Source of the DNA: Rebecca billardiae RCC1528
Taxonomy: Eukaryota > Haptophyta
Assembly: GCA_965240325.2 (NCBI GenBank)
Contig: OZ251233.1
Location: forward strand, 1,488,001 to 1,552,000
Direction: 5' to 3'
Length of the DNA: 64,000 bases
Shown: positions 1-10,800 of the stretch, piece after piece
Layout: the number at the start of each line of letters is the position of its first letter
Position numbering within the stretch: position 1 is the first letter of the stretch
Notes under the pieces: model-generated
The model's database searches: none
Seen by the model: only the letters and a program-made list of their open reading frames with translations
What the model was told of the DNA's origin: nothing
Program-made: the position numbers and the translations under genes

Positions 1-480
1 TCAGGACGAGTTGGTACACTGTTGGTACACCCTGGACCAAGTTGGTACATTCCGCGGAAATTTGGTACACTTATTGGTACATTTTCAGGACGAGTTGGTA
101 CATTTTTTGGTACACCCTGGGACAAGTTGGTACACTTTGGGGAGCAGTTGGTACATTATCAGGGAGGAGTTGGTACACTTGGTACACTTTTGTGTGCAAA
201 CTGGTACTACATGGTTGGTACACGTTGGTACACTCATGAAATGTACCAAAGTGTACCATTTATGTACCAAAGTGTACATGGTACACCCAATGACATTTGG
301 TACATTGTCAGGATGCGTTGGTACACTTTGGTACACTATTGGTACACTATTGGTACACTATTGGTACACTATTGGTACAGTATTATTGGTACACTTGGTA
401 CATCTTTACATGTACCAATAGTGTACCAATAGTGTACCAATTATGTACCAAAGTGTACCATGGTACATCCGCTTAGCTCG
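1..480. repeat. GTAC-rich degenerate satellite
   Basis: The core ttggtacac (or its complement gtgtaccaa) recurs every 10-30 bases across this stretch. Spacers are degenerate, for example caggacgag twice near the start. No reading frame is convincing: the short ORFs on both strands are only translations of the repeat (Val-His-Trp-Tyr-Thr). Because ggtaca and tgtacc are near-palindromic, many local foldbacks are possible. The function is unknown. It lies 3' of the giant gene that ends at 955. Confidence 0.85.
338..441. repeat. Inverted pair of 11-bp tandem arrays
   Basis: Three exact tandem copies of attggtacact lie at 338-370, with a partial fourth to 380. Two exact copies of the complementary unit agtgtaccaat lie at 420-441. 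The two arrays could form a cruciform with a loop of about 50-80 bases. This is a local, ordered part of the wider GTAC satellite. Confidence 0.8.
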
Positions 481-521
481 GTACACTCCGGTTCTGAGCT
501 CGCGGTTTGGTCGATCTACCC

Positions 522-588
522 GACTCCGGTCAGCGGAAAACCCTCGGTGTGAGCTCGCACCTCGCAAGGTTTTCCGCTGACCGGAGTC
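522..588. repeat. 21-bp perfect inverted repeat
   Basis: Positions 522-542 are exactly complementary to 568-588, with a 25-base spacer that itself contains an imperfect palindrome around gagctc. The arms contain the core gtcagcggaaaac. It lies between the GTAC satellite and the CT microsatellite. It could be the terminus of a small mobile element or a structured 3' region. Nothing nearby resembles a transposase. Confidence 0.8.
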
Positions 589-693
589 CGGACGCTCCGA
601 GGTCCGTCTCATGTCATACATCGCATCCGACGGGGCTCCGCACTGGCGCTTTCGCCCCCAGTAGTGGTATTTTGTAAGCCCCTTGATGATGAT

Positions 694-694
<1 letters not shown>

Positions 695-734
<40 letters not shown>
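695..734. repeat. (CT)20 microsatellite
   Basis: Twenty uninterrupted CT units lie about 220 bp beyond the stop codon of the giant minus-strand gene, possibly within its 3' UTR or just downstream. Confidence 0.95.
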
Positions 735-737
<3 letters not shown>

Positions 738-954
738 CGGATGACGATATCGATGATTCGACGCGCGGTTCAGACGCGCGCACGCGCGCGATATATTCTA
801 CGACTACGACGACTGCCGCCACTGCTATGCACCTCGATTCTCGAACCGAGACAAAGTAGCCTGCGCTTGCGTCGTCATTCTCGTAGTATCCGAATTGTCT
901 GTCCCACACGAGCGCGGCTTGCTGCGCCCGGATCCCCCATCGGATCATCAGGTC

Positions 955-1815
955 TCAGGTCTGCAGCTGCGCATCGTCGTTCGCAGCCGCCCCGCGCGCG
1001 GCAGCACCGGCTGCCTCGCCGGCTGCTCCAGCCGCTGCATTTGGCGTCGCGGCTGGCTGTCCGGCGTCGCGGCTCGAGAAGGAGCCAATCGGCGGCAGCG
1101 GCGAGGTGGCGGAGGACGAGCGGCCGGTGGTGGGCAGGCTGGGCGGCGGGCCCGGCAGCGCGGACGCGGCCGGCAGTGGCGCCGCCGCGACGGGCTGCGG
1201 CAGCGCCGACGCCGTGCCCTCGCGCGCCACCGGCGGCAGCGCCGCCGGCGGCGCGCGTCGGATGGTCGGGTCGACGGGCGGCAGCGTGGCCGAGCCCCTT
1301 CGGGTGTCTGCGAGCGTGGGCGGCTGCCGCACCGACTCGACCGGCCCGGCCGAGGCCGGCGCGGCCCGGCTTGTGTCGGCGCGCGCGGGCGCGGGCGTCA
1401 CCGCCGCCGCGCCGGGCGGCGGCGGCGCCGGGCGCACGCGCTCGGCAGGCGGCGGCGGCGGCGGCTGCTGCTGGCCGGCGGGCGCGGACGGCGGGCCGTC
1501 CGCCGAATCGTCCCCGGGCGCGACCTGCGTGCGAGAGCTCCTCTTCGGCGAGCGGCTGAATCCCTGCCCAGCGGACGGCCCGGCAGAGCCGTCGCCCGTC
1601 GTCGCGGCGGCGCCGCCGACCCCGGCCTCGTCCTCGTCCGAGACGCGCACCTCTTCGACCACGCGCTTGCGCCGCCACCAGCCGAAGGCGCACAGGGCGG
1701 CGCAGCACAGCAGCGCCGCGATGGTCAGTCCGACGGACAGCCCGACTATGCTGCCCGTGTCCAGGGCCGGCTCGCTCGCCCTGGCGGCCGTCGCGCCGGA
1801 GGGAGCGCTTCCACT

Positions 1816-1848
<33 letters not shown>

Positions 1849-4800
1849 GCCGCCGGAGCTTGACGCGTCGCCGTCCTCGCCGCCGCCCTCGTCCGTGCCG
1901 GCTGTGTCCGCCACCTGCACGGCCGCAAGCGGGACGCCGACGGCGAGCGCGAGCGCGGAGAGCGGCGTGTTGCGCACGATGGCGGCGACGTCGATGTCGA
2001 GCGCGTGCGGCACGTACACCGCGACGATCAGCACCGTGCCGGCGGTGGGCAGCACCTTGAGAAAGCCCGGCTGCAGGCCGAGCAGCGCGCCGAGCCCGCT
2101 CACAAACTCGGCGCGGCTGGTGTCGTTGAGGCCCTGCTCCGTGTCGAGGGTGAAGATGAGAGTGGTCGTGAGCTCGCCGGGCGGCGAGGGCGGCGGCGCG
2201 AGCGGCGGCGTGGGCGAGGGCGGCGTGCTGGGCGGCGAGGGGCTCGGCGGCGGGCTCGGCGAGTGCGGCTCGCACGAGCTGTCGTCGAACGACGCCGTCG
2301 AGTCGAAGTTGGGCGCGACGGCGTCCGTGCACCCGCCAAACCGGCAGCCGCCCGAGTCGACCGTCGCTGCGGAGAGGAAGTTGGACGCGGCCGAGTCGGT
2401 GCAGCCGGTCACAGGGAAGACGCAGCTGCCGTCGTTCACGTCGGCGCTCGAGTCGTAGTTGCTCGCGTTCCGCAGCGTGCAGCCGCCGAGCACGCAGCTG
2501 CCGTCGTCGAGCGTGGCTGTGGCGGGAGGGAGGCACGCGCGCGCGGGCGAGGGGCGATGGGCGTCACGCACGGCGCGACGGGCGGGCGCGCGCGCGCGCG
2601 GTGCGCCGAAGGCGGCTGCGGTGCGCAGGGGCGCGCGCCGCACCTGCGGCGAGGTAGTTGATGGCGGCGCTGTCGGTGCAGCCGCGCACGTCGTACACGC
2701 ACGAGCCGTCGCTCGTCGTCCCTGCGTGCAGCCGTGTGCCACGCGGTGCGGGGCGCGTGCGCATGGCGCGGGCCGTGAGCGCGGCAGGGCGCGAGCGGCG
2801 GGCCTGCGGCTGGGCGGCGCGCGAGCGGCGGCGGCGGGGCGTGCGGCGCGGGGCGCGCACCGAGCGAGTCGAAGTTGATCGCGCTCGAGTCGACGCACGC
2901 CGCGCGCACGCAGCTGCCATCGTCGGCGTTCGCGGCGGCGGCGTAGTTGTCCGCGGCGCTGTCCGTGCAGCCGCGGACGCTGTACGAGCACGAGCCGTCG
3001 TTCGTCGTCGCGCTCGAGTCGAGGTTGTTGGCCGCCGGGTCGGTGCACCCGCCGTACGCGCACGGGCCGGCGACGGTGGCCTGCGGCACGAAGTCGAGCG
3101 CGAGCGAGTCGGTGCAGCCGGTGACAGGAAACTCGCACGAGCCGTCGTCGTCGGATGCGCCCGAGTCGTAGTTGAGCGCGCTCGGCACCGTGCAGCCCGA
3201 GCCCTGCAGCCGGCGGCCGCGGCGCGCGGCGCTCGCGTTCGCCGCCGTCGGGAAGGGGAGGCACTCGCCCGAGTCGACGGCCGCGGCCGGCAGGTAGTTG
3301 TACATGGTCGAGTCGGTGCAGCCCGCGAGCGCAAAGGCACACGCGCCCGCGCCGGGCTGCACAGTGGCGCTCGGGTCGAAGTTGGTCGCGGCCTCGAGCA
3401 GGCAGCCCGGGAAGGGCACGAAGCAGCTGCCGTCGTCCGCGCTGGCCTGCGGCACGTAGTTGAGCGCGCGCGAGTCGGTGCAGCCGCCGAACGTGTACGC
3501 GCACGCGCCCTGCGGCTGGCGCGTCGCGCTCGCGTTGAAGTTGGTCGCGGTCGGGTTCATGCAGCCCAGCACCTCCGCCACGCACGAGCCGTCGTCGGCC
3601 GTGGCGAACGACGCGAAGTTGAGCGCGGCCGGCGCGGTACAGCCGGGTACGGCGAACACGCACGCGCCCGCTGTCCCCGCGGAGGCCTGCACGGTCGCGG
3701 TCGGGTCGTAGTTGGTCGCGCCGGGCGCCATGCAGCCGAGCACAGCGATGAAGCAGCTGCCGTCGTCCCGCGTCGCCGCGGCCAGGTAGTTGACCGCCGC
3801 CGAGTCGGTGCAGCCCGGCGTCTCGTAGATGCACGCGGCCTTGGCGGTCGCCGCCGAGTTGTAGTTGAGGGCGGCTGGGTCGGTGCAGCCAAAGATGGGC
3901 GGCGGCGGCGCAGGCGGCGGCGCGGAGGGCGGCGGTGGCGAGGGCGAGTCCGGCGGCGGCGAGGGCGGTGGAGGCGAGGGAGGCGGCGGCGAGGGCGTGG
4001 GCGGCACGGGCGGTGAGCCAGGAGACATGGGCGGCAGCGGAGGCGGCGCCTGCGGGGGTGGCGGGGGCTCGCGCGGCGGTGTGGCCGGCGGCGTCGACGG
4101 TGGTGTCGACGGCGGCGCCGACGGCGGCGCCGACGGCGGCGCCGACGGCGGCGCCGACGGCGGCGCCGACGGCGGCGCCGACGGCGGCGCCGACGGCGGC
4201 GTCGATGGCGGCGTCGATGGCGGCATCGACGGCGGCATCGACGGCGGCGTCGACGGCGGCGCCGACGGCGGCGCCGACGGCGGCGCCGACGGCGGCGCCG
4301 ACGGCGGCGTCGATGGCGGTGCGAGCGGCTGCGGGCTCGGCGGCGGCGTGCTCGGCGGCGTTGATGGCGGCGAGAGCGGCGGCGGGCTCGGCGGCGGGCT
4401 CGGCGGCGGCGGGCTCGGAGGTGGCGGACTCGGAGGTGGCGAGCTAGGCGGTAGGCTCGGTGGCGGCGGTGGCGGCGGGGTCGGTGGTGGTGGCGGCGGG
4501 GTTGGTGGCGGTGGTGGCGGCGGGCTCGGTGGCGGCGGGCTCGGCGGCGGGCTGGGCGGCGGCGGCGGCGGTGGGCTGGGCGGCGGCAGGCTCGGCGGTG
4601 GGCTCGGCGGCGGCGGCGGCGGCGGCGACGGTGGTGGCGGGCTTGGCGGCGGGCTCGGCGGCGGCGGCGGCGGCGGGCTCGGCGGCGGTTGGCTCGGTGG
4701 CGGGCTCGGCGGCGGCGGCGGCGGCAGGCTTGGCGGTGGGCTCGGCGGCGGCGGCGGCGGTGCGCCCGGCGGCGAGCTCGGCGGTGGCGGCAGGCTCGGC

Positions 4801-7800
4801 GGCGGCGACGGCGGAGGGACCGGCGGCGGGCTTGGCGGCGGCGGCGGCGGCGGGCTCGGTGGTGGGCTCGGTGGTGGCGGGGGCGGCGGGTTCGGCGGCG
4901 GGCTCGGCGGCGGCGGTGGCGGTAGGCTCGGCGGCGGGCTCGGCGGCGGCGGCGGCGGTGGGCTTGGTGGCGGCGATGGTGGCGGCGGAGGCGGTGGGTT
5001 GGGTGGCGGGCTCGGCGGTGGCGACGGCGGTGGCGGCGGCGGCGGGCTCGGCGGCGGGCTCGGCGGTGGCGGCGGCGGCGGGCTCGGCGGCGGGCTCGGC
5101 GGCGGTGGCGGTGGCGGCTTCGGCGGCGGGCTCGGCGGCGGCGGGCTGGGGGGTGGGCTCGGCGGCGGCGAGGGCGGCGGGCTCGGCGGCGGCGAGGGCG
5201 GGTGTGGCGGAGGGAACGGGGCCGTGCGAGGCGGCGGCGGAAGGCTCGGCGGCGCCGACGGCGGCGGGCTTGGCGGCGGCGGCGGCGGCAGACTCGGCGG
5301 TGCGCTGGGCGGCGGGGTCGGCGGAGGCGGCGGCGGCGCCGACGGTGGCGGCGGCGGCTGGCTGGGCGGCGTGCTGGGCGGCGGCAAAGGCGGCGGAGGC
5401 GGCGGCGCACTCGGCGGCGCGCTTGGTGGCGGCGTCGGCGGCGGGCTCGGGTGAGGGCTGGGCGGCGGTGGCGGTGGCGGGCTTGGCGGCGGGCTTGGCG
5501 GCGGCGGTGGCGGCAGCGACGGCGGCGGGCTCGGCGGCGGCGGTGGAGGCAGGCTTGGCGGCGCGCTCGGCGGCGGCGGGCTCGGCGGCGGGCTTGGCGG
5601 TGCCGACGGCGGCGGGGACGGCGGCGGGCCCGGTGGCGGCGGCGGCGGTGGAGCTGGCGGCGGCGGCGGCGGCGACCTCGGCGGCGGGCTGGGCGGCGGG
5701 TTCGGCGGCGGCAGCGGCGGTGGGCTTGGCGGCGGGCTTGGCGGCGGGTTCGGCGGCGCGTCCGGCGGCGGGCTTGGCGGCGGGCTCGGCGGCGGTGCTG
5801 GCGGCGGCGGCGGGGGTGGGCGCGGTGGCGGGCTCGGCGGCGGGTTCGGCGGCAGTGCCGGCGGCGGGCTCGGCGGCGGGCTTGGCGGCGCCGCCGGCGG
5901 CGGCGACGGGGGTGGGCGCGGTGGCGGGCTTGGCGGTGGGGACGGCGGGGGCGCCGGCGGCGGGCTCGGCGGCGGGCTTGGCGGCGGCGCCGGCGGCGGC
6001 GACGGGGGTGGGCGTGGTGGCGGGCTTGGCGGTGGGGACGGCGGGGGCGCCGGCGGTGGGCTGGGCGGTGTGCTCGGCGGAGGGCTCGGCGGCGGCGCCG
6101 GCGGTGGGCTCGGCGGCGGGCTCGGCGGCGGGCTCGGCGGTGGCGGCGAGGGCGGTGGCGCCGGTGGTGGCGAGGGCGGCGGTGCGGGCGGCGGGCTCGG
6201 TGGCGGCGGCGAGGGCGGCGGCGCCGGCGGCGGGCTTGGCGGCGGGCTCGGCGGCGGGCTCGGCGGCGGGCTCGGCGGCGATGGCGGCGGCAGCGGCATT
6301 GTGCGCGGCGGCGGTGGCGGCGAGGGCGGCGGCGCCGGCGGCGGGCTGGGCGGGGGCGATGGCGGCGGCGAAGGCGGCGGCGGGCTCGGCGGCGGGCTCG
6401 GTGGCGGCGAGGGCGGTGGCGACGGCGGCGGTGGGCTCGGCGGCGGGCTCGGCGGCGGGCTCGGCGGCGGGCTCGGCGGTGGGCTCGGCGGCAGGCTCGG
6501 TGGCGGGCTCGGTGGAGGGCTCGGCGGCGGGCTCGGCGGCGGGCTTGGCGGTGGGCTCGGCGGCGACAATGGCGGTGGCGGCGGCGGGCTCGGCGGCGGC
6601 GACGGTGGCAGGGTGGGCGGCGGCGACGGCGGCGGGGATGGTGGCGGCGATGGCGGCGGCGCAGGCGGCGGGCGCGGCGGCGGCGACGGCGGCGGGCTCG
6701 GCGGCGGCAACGGCGGTGGCGGTGGCGGGTGTGGCGGCGGGCTCGGCGGCGGGCTCGGCGGCGGCGCAGGTGGCGGCGATGGCGGTGGCGATGGCGGCGG
6801 GCTCGGCGGTGGCGGGCTCGGCGGCGGGCTCGGCGGCGGGCTTGGCGGCGGGCTCGGCGGCGGCAATGGCGGCGGCGGCGGCGGGCGTGGCGGCGGGCTC
6901 GGCGGCGGGCTCGGCGGCGGGCTCGGTGGCGGGCTCGGCGGCGGGCTCGGCGGCGGGCTCGGCGGTGGCGCCGGCGGCGGCGAGGGTGGCGGCGAGGGCG
7001 GCGGGCTCGGCGGCGGCGGGCTCGGCGGCGGGCTCGGCGGCGGGCTCGGCGGCGGGCTCGGCGGCGGGCTCGGCGGCGGGCTCGGCGGCGGGCTCGGCGG
7101 CGGGCTCGGTGGCGGGCTCGGCGGCGGGCTCGGCGGCGGGCTCGGCGGCGGCGCGGGCGGCGGGCTCGGCGGCGGGCTCGGCGGCGGGCTCGGCGGCGGG
7201 CTCGGCGGCGGGCTGGGCGGCGGCGGGCTGGGCGGCGGGCTCGGCGGCGGGCTCGGCGGCGGGCTCGGTGGCGGGCTGGGCGGCGGGCTCGGCGGCGGCG
7301 ATGGTGGCGGGCTGGGCGGCGGGCTCGGTGGCGGGCTCGGCGGCGGGCTCGGCGGCGGCGGGCTCGGCGGTGGGCTCGGCGGCGGGCTCGGTGGCGGGCT
7401 GGGTGGTGGCGACGGCGGCGGGCTCGGCGGCGGCGGGCTGGGCGGCGGGCTGGGCGGCGGGCTGGGCGGCGGGCTCGGCGGCGGCGATGGGGGCGGCGAT
7501 GGCGGCGGGCTTGGCGGCGGGCTCGGCGGCGGGCTGGGTGGCGGGCTGGGCGGCGGGCTGGGTGGCGGGCTCGGCGGCGGGCTCGGCGGCGGGCTGGGCG
7601 GCGGGCTGGGTGGCGGCGGGCTGGGCGGCGGGGACGGCGGCGGGGACGGCGGCGGGCTGGGCGGCGGCGAAGGCGGCGGGCTCGGCGGCGGCGGGCTGGG
7701 CGGCGGGCTGGGCGGCGGGCTCGGCGGCGGGCTGGGCGGCGGGCTGGGCGGCGGCGAAGGCGGCGGGCTGGGCGGCGGGCTGGGCGGCGGGCTTGGCGGC

Positions 7801-10800
7801 GGCGGGCTGGGTGGCGGGCTCGGCGGCGGCGGGCTGGGCGGCGGGCTCGGCGGCGGCGCGGGCGGATACGGCGGCGGGCTCGGCGGCGGCGAGAAGTGGA
7901 TGCACGAGTACCCGTCGGGCTCGAGCTTGTACGTCTCCATGCACGAGCAGTAGTAGCTGCCGTTCGTGTTGGTGCAGTTGTGCTCACACAGGTCGATGCG
8001 CTCCGCGCACTCGTCGATGTCGTCGCACCGCCGGCCGTCCGCGTTCAGCCGGTAGCCGGCGAAGCACGCACACGCGCTCGCGCCGACCGTGTTCACGCAG
8101 ACGTGCTCGCAGTCGTTCGGGTCGACGTTGCCCTCGCCGCACTCGTTCACGTCGGAGCAGAACCAGCCCGGCCCCTCGTACCCCGGGTTGCACGTGCACG
8201 TGTACGAGCCCAGCGTGTTGTTGCAGCTCGCGAGCGGGTGGCAGTCGTCCAGCCCGCGCGCGCACTCGTCCACGTCGGTGCAGTTCCGCCCATCGCCCTC
8301 GAACCCGTCGATGCACGTGCAGCTGAAGCCGCCGTCGGTGTTGCGGCAGGTCGCCTGCGCGCCGCAGTCGTCGAGGCCGAGCGCGCACTCGTCGAAGTCG
8401 ACGCAGCGGTTGGTCGTCGCGTTGATCGCGCGGCCGGCGCCGCACACGCACGCGCCCTCGGCCGTGAGCTTGGGCGTGGGCTGCGCGCACGCCGTGCAGT
8501 TGGACGCGCTCGGCCCGTCGCACGCGGCGCAGCCCGCGTCGCACGCACGGCACTCGGAGCTCGGCGCGTGCACGAAGTGCCGCGTCGGGCACGCCGCGAC
8601 GCACGTGCCGTTGTGCAGCAGCGGGAAGAGCGGCGTGCACGAGAGGCACGCGCCGTCGCCCGGCCCGTCGCACGTGGCGCACGACGGGTCGCACGTGCGA
8701 CACACGGTCGCCAGCACCGTCTCGGTGACGGCGGCGCCCGACGGGTCGGTGCTGACGACCTCGGTGGTGGTCGACGCGCTGTACTGCCCGTCGGGGCACG
8801 CGGCGACGCACGCGCCGTCGAGCAGCACCGGCGTGCCGCCCGCCTGGTCGCACGCCGCGCAGTCGGTCGCGCCGCTGCCTGTGCAGCTTGCGCAGGTCGG
8901 CTCGCACGGCGCGCACGTGGCGTCCTCGCCGACAAACTGGCCGGGGTCGCACGCGGAGACGCACGCGCCGAAGGCGCGGCCGGCGGCGTCCGTGCCCGCC
9001 GGGCGCAGGTAGTAGTGCTCGAAGTCCGTCGGGTCGCACGTCGTGCAGTTCGACGCGCCCGCGGCGGCGCACGTGCCGCACGTGTCGGCGCACGCGCCGC
9101 AGCCGACGCCGTCCGGCAGAGGATACTCAGCAGACGAGCACGACGCCGGCACGCACAGCGCCGTGTTGTTGGCCGCGACCTCGTACCCGTCGACGCACGC
9201 GTCGCAGTGCGTGGCGTTCGCGCACGTGGCGCACCGCGCGATCGCGCCCGCGCACGGCGCGCACGCGCCGTCGCTCGCGTACGTGCCGCTCGGGCACGCC
9301 TCCTTGCAGCGGCCGGCGTGCAGCAGCAGCCCGCCATCACACGACAGGCACTGCGTGGACGCGGGCCCGGAGCAGCTCGCGCACTTGAAGTGGCACGCGC
9401 CGCACTCGACGCCGGACGTGCGGACGTACGTGCCCTCCGGGCACGCGCCGAGGCAGCTCGCGCCGAAGATGAACGGGAACGCGGACGACGTGTCGCACGA
9501 GAGGCATGCCGCCGCGCCGTTGCCCACGCACAGCGCGCACGTGCCGTCGCACGGCGCGCACTCGAGCGCGGACGAGCCCGGAACGACGTGGCTCGCGTTC
9601 GGCGCCGACTCGGCGGCGTACGCGCCGAGGGGCGTGCACGCGCCGACGCACGAGCCCGTGGGCGCGTGGTAGAACGGCGTGCCCGTCTGCGGGCACGAGT
9701 CGCACGCGCTGTCGTCCGAGCACGTGTAGCACGACGGGTCGCACGGGTCGCACGGCCCGCCGTCTGCGGGGCACGAGAAGTGCGGCTCGACCTGGTCGCA
9801 CAACGCCGAGCAGCCGTCGTCGCCGAGGACGTTGCCGTCGTCGCACACCTCGTCGCCCGCGACGAGGCCGTCGCCGCACTGCGTCGCGCACTCGTCCGGC
9901 CGGCGCAGCGAGCCGCCCGAGCAGTACCACCCCTCCTCCACCTCGCAGCTCGCCGAGCAGCCATCGCCGGAGAGCGTGTTGTTGTCGTCGCACGGCTCGG
10001 CCCCAATCACGCGCAGCCCGTCGCCGCACGTGGGCGTGCACGCGTCGAGGCCGCCGAGGTCGCCGATCTCCTGGTTCACCGCGGCGCACGTCCAGCCCTG
10101 CTCCACCTCGCAGTAGTAGTTGCACCCGTCGCCCGCGAGCGTGTTGTTGTCGTCGCACTGCTCGACCGAGGAGCGCTTGCCGTTGCCGCAGATGTGGACC
10201 ACTGGCACGACCGTCACGCTGGTGAACCCGCTCAGCTCGAGCGTCTGGTTGGTGGGCACGGGCTCGGTGGCGGTGTCCAGGTCGAAGGGCGACGCGCCGG
10301 GCACCAGCTCGCGCACCTCGACCTCGCACGCCCCCGCGTCGCCCGCCGTGAGGTTGGCGTACAGCGCGGGCTGGTCGCCGACGTGCGGCGGCTCGCCCGT
10401 CGTGTACAGCCGGACGAGCCAGCGCGCCTCGGCGGGCGTCGCGCTCAGGTGGTCGGTGGCGCTGGCGCGGAAGGCCTCCGCCTGGCCGATCGTGTCGAGG
10501 TTGAGGAGCGCCTCCGTCATCTCCGCCGCGCTCGTCCCCGCGCCCAGCCACACGTCCGCCACCTGCCCCCGGAAGCCGAGCGCGAACCGGCAGCCCGCGG
10601 CGTCGAGCGCCGCGCCGCCGCCGCCGCCGGGCGCTCGCAGCGTGACCAGTTGCTCCTCAAACACATAGGGCAGCCCGACGGACGCGTCGACGTAGGGCTG
10701 GTACGGCGCGAGCGAGGCGAGCGACGCGGTGCCGACGAGCGCGCCGAGCACCGGGTGCGCCGGCTGCACGACGATCGACACCGCCGCGTACGCCGAGACG

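Noticed and set aside
3865-7953. Long Gly-Gly-Gly-Leu ORFs on the plus strand over the SPPP arrays (also at 23650-25962)
   Set aside because: They are the exact antisense of the SPPP codons. The minus-strand frame joins recognisable domains on both sides and the plus-strand frames do not.
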